Shown in pieces: positions 1 to 7,112 of a stretch of 28,907 bases of DNA (within the stretch, counting starts at the first letter, position 1; each line of letters opens with the position of its first letter). Position numbers and translations under genes: made by a program. The DNA is from JBAZAX01 sp041671765 (GTDB taxonomy: Bacteria; Babelota; Babeliae; Babelales; RVW-14): assembly GCA_041671765.1 (NCBI GenBank), contig JBAZAX010000020.1, positions 1-28,907 of the forward strand. The letters run 5' to 3'. The notes below the pieces were generated by a model, which saw only the letters and a list, made by a program, of their open reading frames with translations, had not been told where the DNA came from and searched no databases.

Positions 1-2
1 TT

Positions 3-911
3 GAGGAGCTTGAACTTCGTAAAAAATTTTTATCGCAAGTTGGACGATGTCACGAGGGTTTACGTGATGATTTAATGCGTGCAAGAGCAACTGTTGGAAT
101 AAATACCCGTGAAATTGATCGTATTGCCAAGATTGGTGCAGGTGAACCAGTGGTTGATCGTGATACTAAGATTGCAAGAACAGTTAACGATGCAATGAAA
201 GCGCCGTTTGAGAGAGCTCATACATGTTATAACCAGGTTATTTCTTGTGATTCGCTTGCCCAACCACAGGCAGTTTTAGGCGAAACGCTTGTTGAGCATA
301 AAGCAGATCCTTACGTTGAAAGCAATAGACATGTGGCACAAGTATCCGGTGACTTGGATCGAAAAGCAGCGCAAGCAAGAAAAGAACTAGCACAGCAAGA
401 ACTTACGGCAAAATGCGCAGTAAGCGGAAGTTCTTCGTTGGATTGTCGTTGGAATGCCGCCCAGATTAAGGCCTCTGCGGCCACCGACTGGGTTGCCGGT
501 GGATGGGAAGTATTAGGACATAAAATTGCAGCGGTAGAGGCGCCCGATTTTGCAGGAATGTTTGATGTTGTGCGTGATTATGGGGTCAATGATATTTCAG
601 GGTGTTCTACAATTCCAGATATGTGCATTGCATGTGAGCATGAAATGGATGTGCAAATGTGTAGAGCCAATCCATATGAATACTACGCAATTCAAAGTGG
701 TAAAGTTGCTGGTGGTGTGGCTCTTGCAGCTGTGGGCTTGTATGCGGCATATAAACTTTCAAAGCTTGGCTGGAGAGGTGCATGTGCATTGAAAAATGCA
801 TTATGGACTAACAGATCTAAAAAAGCTAGAGCTGCCATTCTGATGGCCCTTGGATCTGCCGTTGCAGTTGCCCCAAGTGTTGCTATGCAGTATGGTTTAA
901 TGCCACAATAA
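3..911 (+). CDS. C-terminal part of a Cys-rich, membrane-anchored protein of unknown function (5' end outside window)
   Basis: The reading frame is open from the first bases of the window, so the ATG at 75 is probably internal and the true start lies upstream. About 303 residues are visible. The visible part is mainly hydrophilic and has roughly ten cysteines (for example in CYNQVISC, KCAVSGSSSLDC and MCIACEHEMDVQMC), a pattern that suggests disulfides outside the cytoplasm. Near the C-terminus are two hydrophobic stretches (around VAGGVALAAVGLYAAY and AAILMALGSAVAVAPS) separated by a basic segment, so the protein is probably anchored by a C-terminal hairpin. A strong terminator follows at 977-1003. 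I do not recognise the family. The frame and stop are clear, the function is unknown. Confidence 0.75.
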   Translation, partial: EELELRKKFLSQVGRCHEGLRDDLMRARATVGINTREIDRIAKIGAGEPVVDRDTKIARTVNDAMKAPFERAHTCYNQVISCDSLAQPQAVLGETLVEHKADPYVESNRHVAQVSGDLDRKAAQARKELAQQELTAKCAVSGSSSLDCRWNAAQIKASAATDWVAGGWEVLGHKIAAVEAPDFAGMFDVVRDYGVNDISGCSTIPDMCIACEHEMDVQMCRANPYEYYAIQSGKVAGGVALAAVGLYAAYKLSKLGWRGACALKNALWTNRSKKARAAILMALGSAVAVAPSVAMQYGLMPQ

Positions 912-976
912 AAAGTATATAACAAAATATATGCAATAAACGAAGCGTCTTAGTTAAAACAAACGATAATACAAAA

Positions 977-1003
977 AGAGCCGCCTGACATTCAGGCGGC
1001 TCT
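977..1003. terminator. Bidirectional intrinsic terminator
   Basis: A perfect 12-bp inverted repeat (agagccgcctga / tcaggcggctct) with a 3-nt loop is flanked by A-rich sequence on the left and a T-run on the right. It lies between the convergent gene ending at 911 (+) and sppA ending at 1041 (-) and can serve both. Confidence 0.9.
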
Positions 1004-1040
1004 CGGTATTTTTAATGAATATGAATTTATTTTTTGATTT

Positions 1041-1997
1041 TTACTCTATTCTTAAAGAAGTACTTTCAACTGCTTGCTGTTGCATGAATGTTGAATAGGC
1101 TTTGCTGGCAAATACACCGGCATTTTCTGCAAAAGAGCGGCTTTCCATGCCATACTCTTCTTCGTCTGCCGCAGTGAGCATTTTGAGAAAGCTTGTTCTT
1201 TTTTTGGGTTGGATAAGTTTTACTTCGGTTTCAATTTTGGCTAATTTTTTAATGAGATCAATTCCATCTTGTATCGTACCAAGTTGGTCGATTAGCTTTA
1301 GCTCAAGGGCTTGTGTTCCGGTAAAGACCTTTCCGTCAGCCCATTTTGTAACATCTTTTTCAGATAGATTTCTGCTTTCTGCAACATCTTTTACGAATTG
1401 AGTGTATGTGCTGTCAGATAGTTTTTGTAAATAAGCAACCTCATCACCTGAAGTTTCTTTAAGAGGGCTTCCTGCTGTTTTAAATTTACCGGATTGTATG
1501 TAACTGTATTTGATTTTCCACGAATTTAAAAGATCTTTTACGTTTGGAAGCTCAAGTATAACACCAACGCTACCAACCAATGATGAAGGGTTTGCAATGA
1601 TTTTGTCTGAAGCGGCTGCAATATAGTAGGCTCCTGATGCACAAAGATTTTCCACAACTGCAACTACAGGTTTTCTCTTTTTAAATTTTTTTAGTTCAGC
1701 AAAAATTGCTTGAGCCGAACCGGGCATTCCCCCTGGTGAATTAATTTTTATAATCAGCCCTTTGATGTTGTCATCTTTTGAAAAAGCCTCTATTTTTTTT
1801 AGATAATAACTTGAGTCATACAATGCTCCATCTATTTTTAACAGACCAACATCAGTTTTTGGTCTTATTGAATCAACTATTGTAGTCTTAATGCTTGAAA
1901 TTATAGTGGGGGCAAAGCTTAAAAATAATAGAACCATAAAAATATTTTTAATGTAGTAAAAAAATGTGTCTGCTTTTTCGTGTCTTGAGCTTTTCAC
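1041..1997 (-). CDS. sppA: Signal peptide peptidase SppA (S49 family serine protease)
   Basis: The product is a 318-residue membrane-anchored protease that degrades signal peptides left in the membrane after secretion. One N-terminal transmembrane segment (about residues 12-35) is followed by a ClpP/crotonase-like domain. The nucleophile is Ser121 in the CASGAYYIA motif. The general base is probably Lys173 in GKFKTAG, 52 residues downstream, the same spacing as the Ser147/Lys199 pair of Bacillus SppA. NSPGG (86-90) and the SLVGSVGV segment (139-146) are also typical. The length matches the short single-domain SppA form rather than the double-length E. coli form. The start is a GTG at 1997, chosen because GGAGAA sits about 8 nt upstream and the N-terminal hydrophobic anchor is complete. 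A rubredoxin gene lies 79 bp upstream on the same strand. Confidence 0.93.
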   Translation of the reverse strand: MKSSRHEKADTFFYYIKNIFMVLLFLSFAPTIISSIKTTIVDSIRPKTDVGLLKIDGALYDSSYYLKKIEAFSKDDNIKGLIIKINSPGGMPGSAQAIFAELKKFKKRKPVVAVVENLCASGAYYIAAASDKIIANPSSLVGSVGVILELPNVKDLLNSWKIKYSYIQSGKFKTAGSPLKETSGDEVAYLQKLSDSTYTQFVKDVAESRNLSEKDVTKWADGKVFTGTQALELKLIDQLGTIQDGIDLIKKLAKIETEVKLIQPKKRTSFLKMLTAADEEEYGMESRSFAENAGVFASKAYSTFMQQQAVESTSLRIE

Positions 1998-2076
1998 GAG
2001 ATATTCTCCAAATGGTTAAAAATTATTGAGTAATAAACACGTTTATACATGGTTGGTGTAAGTTCATTATCTAGAT

Positions 2077-2268
2077 TTATTGTTTTACCGGGACATCCGG
2101 TGGACGGTTGGAATCTGTTTCTTCGAATAATTTCTGATTTACGCCACAATCTGGGCAACCCCACTCCGGATCAAGATTTTCGAACGGTATTGCTTGATTT
2201 TCGATATTTTTTTCGGCTGATTCTGCGTCATAAAGATAACCGCACACCTTACAAATATATGCTTTCAT
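2077..2268 (-). CDS. Rubredoxin
   Basis: This 63-residue protein should bind one iron by four cysteines. The knuckles are C6-x2-C9 followed by GY and C38-x2-C41 followed by G, in the usual CxxCGY...WxCPxCG arrangement. Trp36 and an Asp-Pro before the second knuckle are also typical. Rubredoxins carry single electrons in the cytoplasm, often to peroxide- or superoxide-detoxifying enzymes. No such partner is visible here. The ATG at 2268 is chosen because MKAYICKVCGY is the standard rubredoxin N-terminus; a TTG-initiated form eight residues longer (from 2292) is possible but less likely. The C-terminus has a short hydrophilic tail after residue 50. It may be co-transcribed with sppA. Confidence 0.9.
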   Translation of the reverse strand: MKAYICKVCGYLYDAESAEKNIENQAIPFENLDPEWGCPDCGVNQKLFEETDSNRPPDVPVKQ

Positions 2269-2484
2269 AGATAATCTCTTTTTAAAAAACAAAAGTGAAG
2301 CATTTACAACTTATTGAATTTACAGCTTTAAAAGTTATTGACTAGGAAAGGTTCTTAACTTAAAAAGTTTTAAACTCAATTGGAAGTATAGCATTTTTTG
2401 AGTTCAAGAGCGAGAGTATTCCCCGTCGCTTATAGCGTTGATAAGTGCGGTGGGATATAAAAAGAATTTATAGGTGGATTATTG

Positions 2485-2970
2485 TTATGCAGCCAGTAAA
2501 GACGCAGGGACGGGAACTTCTTTGCTGCTTATTTTTTCATGCTTATGTTTTGGGTCTTTAAAGCTTAATGACATGGATTTATCGTGTTTGTTGTAGAGAA
2601 CTTCAACTACTTTATCTGCAGGGATTGCATCGTGAAGATAACACTCTTTAAAGAAATCCGGTCTTTTGTGATATTCATCGTAATAAATTTTTGTTGTTGT
2701 CGAGATTGTGTTTGATCCGGAAAGAGAATATGTGCAACGAATAGAAGAAGGATGCCCGGATTTTTGCAGACTGGATTTGATTTTTGCAGTGGCGTCCTTG
2801 ATTATTGCCTTTTCGGTATCAAGTTTCTTTAGTCTAAATTGTTGGCACTCTTTGCTTATGCTTTCATGGTGTCGTGCCTGGAGTGGTAACTCTTGTAATG
2901 TCATTAAAAGAACAATTAAAAAACTCAAACTGCTTGAAAAAACAATCTTACACAAAGTTAAAATTTTCAT
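2485..2970 (-). CDS. Small secreted or periplasmic protein of unknown function
   Basis: The 161-residue product has an N-terminal hydrophobic signal sequence (about residues 5-32, rich in Leu/Ser/Val) ending near LQARHH. The mature part is basic and contains three cysteines (in ECQQF, IRCTY and KECYL). The start at 2970 is supported by GGGAG about 6 nt upstream. It is first in a minus-strand run with the rubredoxin and sppA, but a 216-bp gap before rubredoxin makes co-transcription uncertain. I do not recognise a family. Confidence 0.7.
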   Translation of the reverse strand: MKILTLCKIVFSSSLSFLIVLLMTLQELPLQARHHESISKECQQFRLKKLDTEKAIIKDATAKIKSSLQKSGHPSSIRCTYSLSGSNTISTTTKIYYDEYHKRPDFFKECYLHDAIPADKVVEVLYNKHDKSMSLSFKDPKHKHEKISSKEVPVPASLLAA

Positions 2971-3128
2971 ATTTTAACTCCCATCTATTTAAAAAATATT
3001 TAATCAAAATTCGATTATGTATTAACTCAGTTGTTTATAATAGAAATAATTTTATATAATTAGTCGGTTAAAAGTAAAAGATCTTGTTTTTAGGTATACA
3101 ATGAGCCTACTTTAAAACCCTTTCTTTG

Positions 3129-4004
3129 TCAAATCCAGCACCCCACCCAGCGACCTTGATGTTGCATATCTTTGTATAATATGAAATTTTTAAACTTGTA
3201 AGTTGGTAAAATATTTTCTATTGTTCGCTGCGCCGGGCCAATCTCAACAACTATTTGTGGTATGGATGATTCGATTGGGAGAAGAAATTTAGGTGATTCC
3301 GTAAATATTTTATGGTAAAAATACATTCCTTCATCCTGCGCAACCAAAGCCATGTGATCTTCCCAATCTTTGACATCGGGATCTAGGTTGGCAAGTTCTT
3401 GTTTTGCCAAATATGGCGGATTGCTGACGATCAAATTGCAACTAAAATTGCTTGGTAAATTTTCGAACAGATCAGATTGTATAAAATCGATATTTTCAAT
3501 TTTATTATGATTCTTGTTCTCTATGCTTAGTTTTATGGCTTCCGGATTAATATCAATCCCAATTATTTTTGATTTGGGAAATGCTTTGGCAATTGCTAAC
3601 CCAATGCAGCCAGAGCCACAGCATAGATCAAGGGCTATGAATTTAGTAAAATTTGCCTGTTTCAGTTGCTCGATTAGCCAACTGACCCACTCCTCGGTCT
3701 CCGGTCTGGGAATTAGAATGGGGGGTTTTACCAAGATCTCCAGATCACAAAATGGAACACTGCCCAGAATGTATGCGAGTGGTTTGTTGTGCTGAACGCG
3801 ATCTATAATCCATTGTGTAAGTTGTTCTTGCTCACTTGCAGAAAAAGATCTGTTTGGGTTGCTAAGTAACCATGTTTTACTTTTATTAGTTAGTTTCTCA
3901 ACTAACCACCATGCCTCTTGTTCGGCATTAATCTTATCCTTGCAGCAAGATTCAAGTTGGGATGCCATGTTGTGGATTAATTTTAAGATATCGATTTTAT
4001 GCAT
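3129..4004 (-). CDS. prmC: Peptide chain release factor N5-glutamine methyltransferase PrmC (HemK)
   Basis: The enzyme methylates the GGQ glutamine of release factors RF1/RF2 using S-adenosylmethionine, which tunes translation termination. It has 291 residues, normal for the family. The N-terminal helical substrate-binding domain contains PLAYILG (75-81) and PRPETE (99-104). The Rossmann-type domain carries SAM motif I as DLCCGSG (126-132, where DLGTGSG is more usual), the acidic ribose-binding residue in GIDIN (149-153), and the diagnostic NPPY (195-198) that binds the glutamine. The start lies only 3 bp past the stop of the upstream gene and has no strong ribosome binding site, so translational coupling is likely. 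It is last in the rdgB-ftsY-4008 gene-prmC run. Confidence 0.93.
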   Translation of the reverse strand: MHKIDILKLIHNMASQLESCCKDKINAEQEAWWLVEKLTNKSKTWLLSNPNRSFSASEQEQLTQWIIDRVQHNKPLAYILGSVPFCDLEILVKPPILIPRPETEEWVSWLIEQLKQANFTKFIALDLCCGSGCIGLAIAKAFPKSKIIGIDINPEAIKLSIENKNHNKIENIDFIQSDLFENLPSNFSCNLIVSNPPYLAKQELANLDPDVKDWEDHMALVAQDEGMYFYHKIFTESPKFLLPIESSIPQIVVEIGPAQRTIENILPTYKFKNFILYKDMQHQGRWVGCWI

Positions 4005-4007
4005 GAA

Positions 4008-4607
4008 TTATAAACTATCCATTACTTTAATTATATCATCCAGTGTTTCTGAATATTTTACGATGTCCTGGGCAAGTTCAAGATATTTTTTTTCAAGTTC
4101 TTTGAATTTTTTAACGATAGGCATAGCTTTTTGAAGTTTGGCCTTAACGACTTCTAAGGTTTCATTTTCTTGCGCAAGGTCTTTGGCAAATGTCATTAAC
4201 GGGGATTTGACATTTGAATACTTTTCTTTGAATTTTTCTTTAAGTAAACTCAAACTATTTTGTGCCTGCAAGTTTTCTGGCGCTGTGAGTTCTTTGGCAA
4301 AAGTTTCCTGTTTACACCAGTAAAGATTAACTAAAATAGCATCAATCTCTTTAATTTCATTTTCAAGCGATTTCAGTTCTGCGTCAGCATTTAATGATTC
4401 AACACTTCGACCATTTATAAAAATTTTACTACCAACGTTTTTTGTTTTTTCTAAAAAATCTTTTAGTGATACTTTGGGCCCCTGCAATGCCCCTTCCACT
4501 TTATTTTTTAATCGTTCAAGGCTTGGCATCATGTGTTTTGCGCTAAGATTTGGTGTCAAAGCTATCGTACTTGCTACAATGGTACAACAGATAATTTTTT
4601 TCTTCAT
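4008..4607 (-). CDS. Secreted helical or coiled-coil protein of unknown function
   Basis: The 199-residue product has a cleavable-looking signal peptide (MKKKIICCTIVASTIA..., cleavage likely near LSAKH). The remainder is Lys/Glu/Leu-rich with heptad-like spacing, especially around residues 75-95 and 120-199, which suggests helical bundles or a coiled coil. Two cysteines lie in the signal region and one in LYWCKQ. The start at 4607 has AAGGGGAA just upstream. It lies between ftsY (20-bp gap) and prmC (3-bp gap), so it is almost certainly transcribed with two conserved cytoplasmic genes, although it is an export substrate. No family is recognised. Confidence 0.75.
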   Translation of the reverse strand: MKKKIICCTIVASTIALTPNLSAKHMMPSLERLKNKVEGALQGPKVSLKDFLEKTKNVGSKIFINGRSVESLNADAELKSLENEIKEIDAILVNLYWCKQETFAKELTAPENLQAQNSLSLLKEKFKEKYSNVKSPLMTFAKDLAQENETLEVVKAKLQKAMPIVKKFKELEKKYLELAQDIVKYSETLDDIIKVMDSL

Positions 4608-4627
4608 TATTTCCCCTTTTCCTTTTG

Positions 4628-5578
4628 TTACTCATAAAGTAATCCGTGAACATACTCTTTTGCGTCAAAGACTTTTATGTCCTCAAGTTTTTCCCCAAAT
4701 GTTGTGTATAGGATTGGAATTTTAAATTGTTGTGTTATAGAAAAAACGATACCGCCTTTTCCGGTTCCGTCAAGTTTGGTTAGTATAATTCCATTTAATG
4801 CAGTTGCCTGTTCGAAGAGCTCTGCCTGTCTTAGAGAGTTTTGTCCGATCATGGCATCTACCGTGAGCCATGTACTGATATCATCACCTGAAATCTGGCT
4901 AGATATTTGTTTGTCTAGGATCTTTCGGATTTTTTCAAGCTCTTTCATTAAGTTTACTTTAGTTTGAAGTCTGCCTGCCGTATCTATTATTATGTGATCA
5001 TAATTTTCATCTTTGAATTTTTTGCATGCATCAAAAATAACAGATGCTGGATCCTGATTTTCACGCCCTACAAATACCGGTACCCCAATTTTTTCACCCC
5101 ATTCCATTAACTGTTGTGTGGCAGCTGCTCGAAAAGTATCACCGGCTACAAGAATTACGCGTTTTCCATTCTGTCGCATTATATTTGCAAGTTTTGCACT
5201 GAACGTTGTTTTTCCGCTGCCATTAATTCCGACAAGTAATGTGATTTTGGGTAGTAGGTTTGATGTTTTGGGGGTAGGTGATTTTTCGCTTGAAAGTTGT
5301 GCCAACGAATGTTGTGGCAGCGAAAGCTGCGATAATAATAGTTGTTCAAGCGCTGTTTTTACTTCATTTATATCTTTAATTTTGGATGATACAATGTCAG
5401 TTTTAAGTTGTGTAATTATATTGTTTGTTGTTTTTGCTCCGGTATCCGCTGAAATAAGTAGCACAGAAAGCTCTTTTAATAGTTGTTCATCAAGCTTGTT
5501 GCGAGAAAAAATGGTACTAATTTGACTTGTAAACGTATTATAAACTTTTTTAATTTTGTCTTTTATAAAACCGAACAT
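4628..5578 (-). CDS. ftsY: Signal recognition particle receptor FtsY (SRP GTPase)
   Basis: FtsY docks SRP-ribosome complexes at the inner membrane. The 316 residues comprise an amphipathic N-terminus, an N domain (about 1-75) and a G domain. Motifs are the P-loop GINGSGKT (117-124), DTFRAAA (147-153), DTAGRL (199-204) and TKLDGTGKGG (267-276). There is no long acidic A domain, as in many compact bacterial FtsY proteins. A Ser/Leu/Gln-rich five-residue repeat (about residues 76-96) lies in the N-G linker and is encoded by a degenerate 15-bp tandem repeat. A short extra segment rich in Ser/Ile (about 222-236) precedes the DAMIGQN motif. The start at 5578 is preceded by AGGA about 8 nt upstream. 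It lies 13 bp after the rdgB-like gene. Confidence 0.95.
   Translation of the reverse strand: MFGFIKDKIKKVYNTFTSQISTIFSRNKLDEQLLKELSVLLISADTGAKTTNNIITQLKTDIVSSKIKDINEVKTALEQLLLSQLSLPQHSLAQLSSEKSPTPKTSNLLPKITLLVGINGSGKTTFSAKLANIMRQNGKRVILVAGDTFRAAATQQLMEWGEKIGVPVFVGRENQDPASVIFDACKKFKDENYDHIIIDTAGRLQTKVNLMKELEKIRKILDKQISSQISGDDISTWLTVDAMIGQNSLRQAELFEQATALNGIILTKLDGTGKGGIVFSITQQFKIPILYTTFGEKLEDIKVFDAKEYVHGLLYE
5292..5351. repeat. Degenerate 15-bp tandem repeat (about 4 units) inside ftsY
   Basis: Four successive 15-mers start at 5292, 5307, 5322 and 5337 and share a gaa(a/t)GTTGTg-type core. They include the hairpin gcagc-gaaa-gctgc (5317-5330). On the coding strand they give five-residue periods such as LSQLS / LPQHS / LAQLS. 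The repeat is in frame and falls in the linker before the G domain. Confidence 0.6.
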
Positions 5579-5591
5579 AACTTAATCCTGT

Positions 5592-6164
5592 TTAAATTTT
5601 ATTTGTATACCAGTCCAAAAATTTTTTCAAAGCTTGCAAACGATAAAGATATTTTGTGGCCAATGGAGTGTTTCTGATCTGAGCATAAGTCAGCTTTTCA
5701 TTATTAGGAATAAAGTATGCATCGTAAGGAAGATCAGGGTGGGCATTAAAATTTTCTGGTTTGGTTAGGTAGCCGTCGCAGCGTCCCTCAAATATTTGGT
5801 AAGAATCAGGGCCGTCAATATAAATCATACAAAGAAGAAAGTAAGCCTTGTCGCCTTCATCAAAAATTCTCTTCATTCCTTCAAAACCAATTCCCATTGA
5901 GATGAATTTTGACATTGTTCCGGGGAATTTGGTGTAACGATTAAAATAAATTCCTGCATCATCCAAAAGTAATGGCTTTTTTACGATATCCCATGCCTTT
6001 TTGGCCTTATCAATTGCAATTTTCATTTGATCATCTGTTTGGATTTCTTCGATATCAAAAGCGAGTTGTTCGAGTTCTATTTCAGGGTTGTGCTCAGCCA
6101 AATAAGTAGAGACTTCTTGAAATTTCCCCGAATTAGATGTTACGTAATAAAGCTTTTTAGACAT
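5592..6164 (-). CDS. RdgB/HAM1-like non-canonical purine NTP pyrophosphatase (divergent)
   Basis: Family members hydrolyse dITP/XTP to monophosphates and so keep deaminated purines out of nucleic acids. Supporting motifs in the 190 residues are TSNSGKF (9-15, the TxNxxK substrate loop), LLLDDAGIYF (65-74, the catalytic D-S/A-G motif with Asp69 as likely base) and FPGTMSKF (80-87, normally PGxxSAR). The C-terminal SHRxxA motif of classical RdgB is not evident, and the ALATKYLYR-like segment around residues 168-176 takes its place, so substrate range is uncertain. Length is usual. The start at 6164 has AAGGG about 10 nt upstream. It heads the operon with ftsY, a secreted protein and prmC. Confidence 0.78.
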   Translation of the reverse strand: MSKKLYYVTSNSGKFQEVSTYLAEHNPEIELEQLAFDIEEIQTDDQMKIAIDKAKKAWDIVKKPLLLDDAGIYFNRYTKFPGTMSKFISMGIGFEGMKRIFDEGDKAYFLLCMIYIDGPDSYQIFEGRCDGYLTKPENFNAHPDLPYDAYFIPNNEKLTYAQIRNTPLATKYLYRLQALKKFLDWYTNKI

Positions 6165-6261
6165 TATCTTTTAACCCTTGATTTTTACGGCCTTTAGGCC
6201 TTTGATTTATGTTAGTTTGAAATAAGTTTACAGGATAAGATTTTACAGTCAAATTTGTAAA

Positions 6262-6294
6262 AAAAGCCGCTTCTAGAAAACAGAAGCGGCTTTT
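6262..6294. terminator. Intrinsic terminator, mainly for the minus-strand gene at 6322-6933
   Basis: A perfect 13-bp stem (aaaagccgcttct / agaagcggctttt) with a 7-nt loop is followed on the minus strand by a run of seven T. It separates the exported protein gene from the rdgB-like operon. Confidence 0.88.
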
Positions 6295-6321
6295 GATTTT
6301 AAAAAATTACTTGTTGCTATG

Positions 6322-6933
6322 TTATTTTGATTCATTTTCCAATGCAAGATTTAATCTTGATTCACCGGGGTATCTGATAGCCATTCCTGGGGTGAGCGTG
6401 AAGTGATATCTATTGGTTTCATCTTCATAACAAGATGCAATGCTGGCTAAAGTAATTTCACGATCATCTGATTTGATACTAATAAGACATTTAAACTCTT
6501 CAAATTCTACTTTTGAAAGTGAAAAATGAAATGGTTTGTTAAAAATGTTATAAAAGTAAACGTCTGAGTGGGGATAAATTGTTCTTTGTAGGTTTGGCTT
6601 TAACGTTACGCGTATAGGTGTGCTATTCATAAGCCATATCCACTGAGATGGTTCAAGATTGCACTTGTAACGCATTCCCGTTCCATTCATATATTTTTCA
6701 ATTACTACATCACATATTTTACTTGCATCGTACAACAATTCCGGTGTTTTAACTTGCATCTCGGTTTCTGTAATGTTGGATTGTTCAAAGATACCTTGAG
6801 TAATTGAAAATTCTATATTTCCGTTAAATTCGCAGCGCAAGCCGACCAAGTGAGGCTTTTGTGTTGCAGCATTACCAAATTTGGATGAGATTAGTATCCC
6901 AAAACTTAAAAGTATAACTTTTTGTATATTCAT
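6322..6933 (-). CDS. Exported protein of unknown function
   Basis: The 203-residue product has an N-terminal signal sequence (MNIQKVILLSFGILISS, predicted cleavage near GNAATQ). The mature part alternates short hydrophobic and polar strands and contains five cysteines (in LRCEF, KICDV, YKCNL, FKCLI and ASCYE), so it may be a disulfide-bonded beta-rich periplasmic or secreted domain. The start at 6933 has a weak GGA upstream. It is monocistronic, with its own terminator at 6262-6294, and is divergent from the DsbD-like gene, which could plausibly serve its disulfides. I do not recognise the family. Confidence 0.75.
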   Translation of the reverse strand: MNIQKVILLSFGILISSKFGNAATQKPHLVGLRCEFNGNIEFSITQGIFEQSNITETEMQVKTPELLYDASKICDVVIEKYMNGTGMRYKCNLEPSQWIWLMNSTPIRVTLKPNLQRTIYPHSDVYFYNIFNKPFHFSLSKVEFEEFKCLISIKSDDREITLASIASCYEDETNRYHFTLTPGMAIRYPGESRLNLALENESK

Positions 6934-7046
6934 AATAATCCAATCGTAATTATTTTAGGGTTGTTTAAAAGTACCACAGAAAATACGGATCCGTGACAAG
7001 ATAATAATTCAAAATAAATAAAAGTCGAGAGTCTTTTTGTGTTTTA

Positions 7047-7075
7047 TTGTTTATTTGCGTTCTTGTATGTATAAA
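7047..7075 (+). promoter_or_regulatory. Putative sigma70-type promoter of the DsbD-like gene
   Basis: TTGTTT (7047-7052), a 17-nt spacer, then TATAAA (7070-7075), 37 nt before the start codon. The -10 matches five of six consensus positions. Confidence 0.45.
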
Positions 7076-7112
7076 ATAATTAAATTTAGTTTTTTAAAAT
7101 TAAGGAGAATTT

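Noticed and set aside
2420..2454. Possible terminator between rubredoxin and the secreted protein gene
   Set aside because: The stem is imperfect (bulge and mismatch), and no T-run follows on the minus strand.
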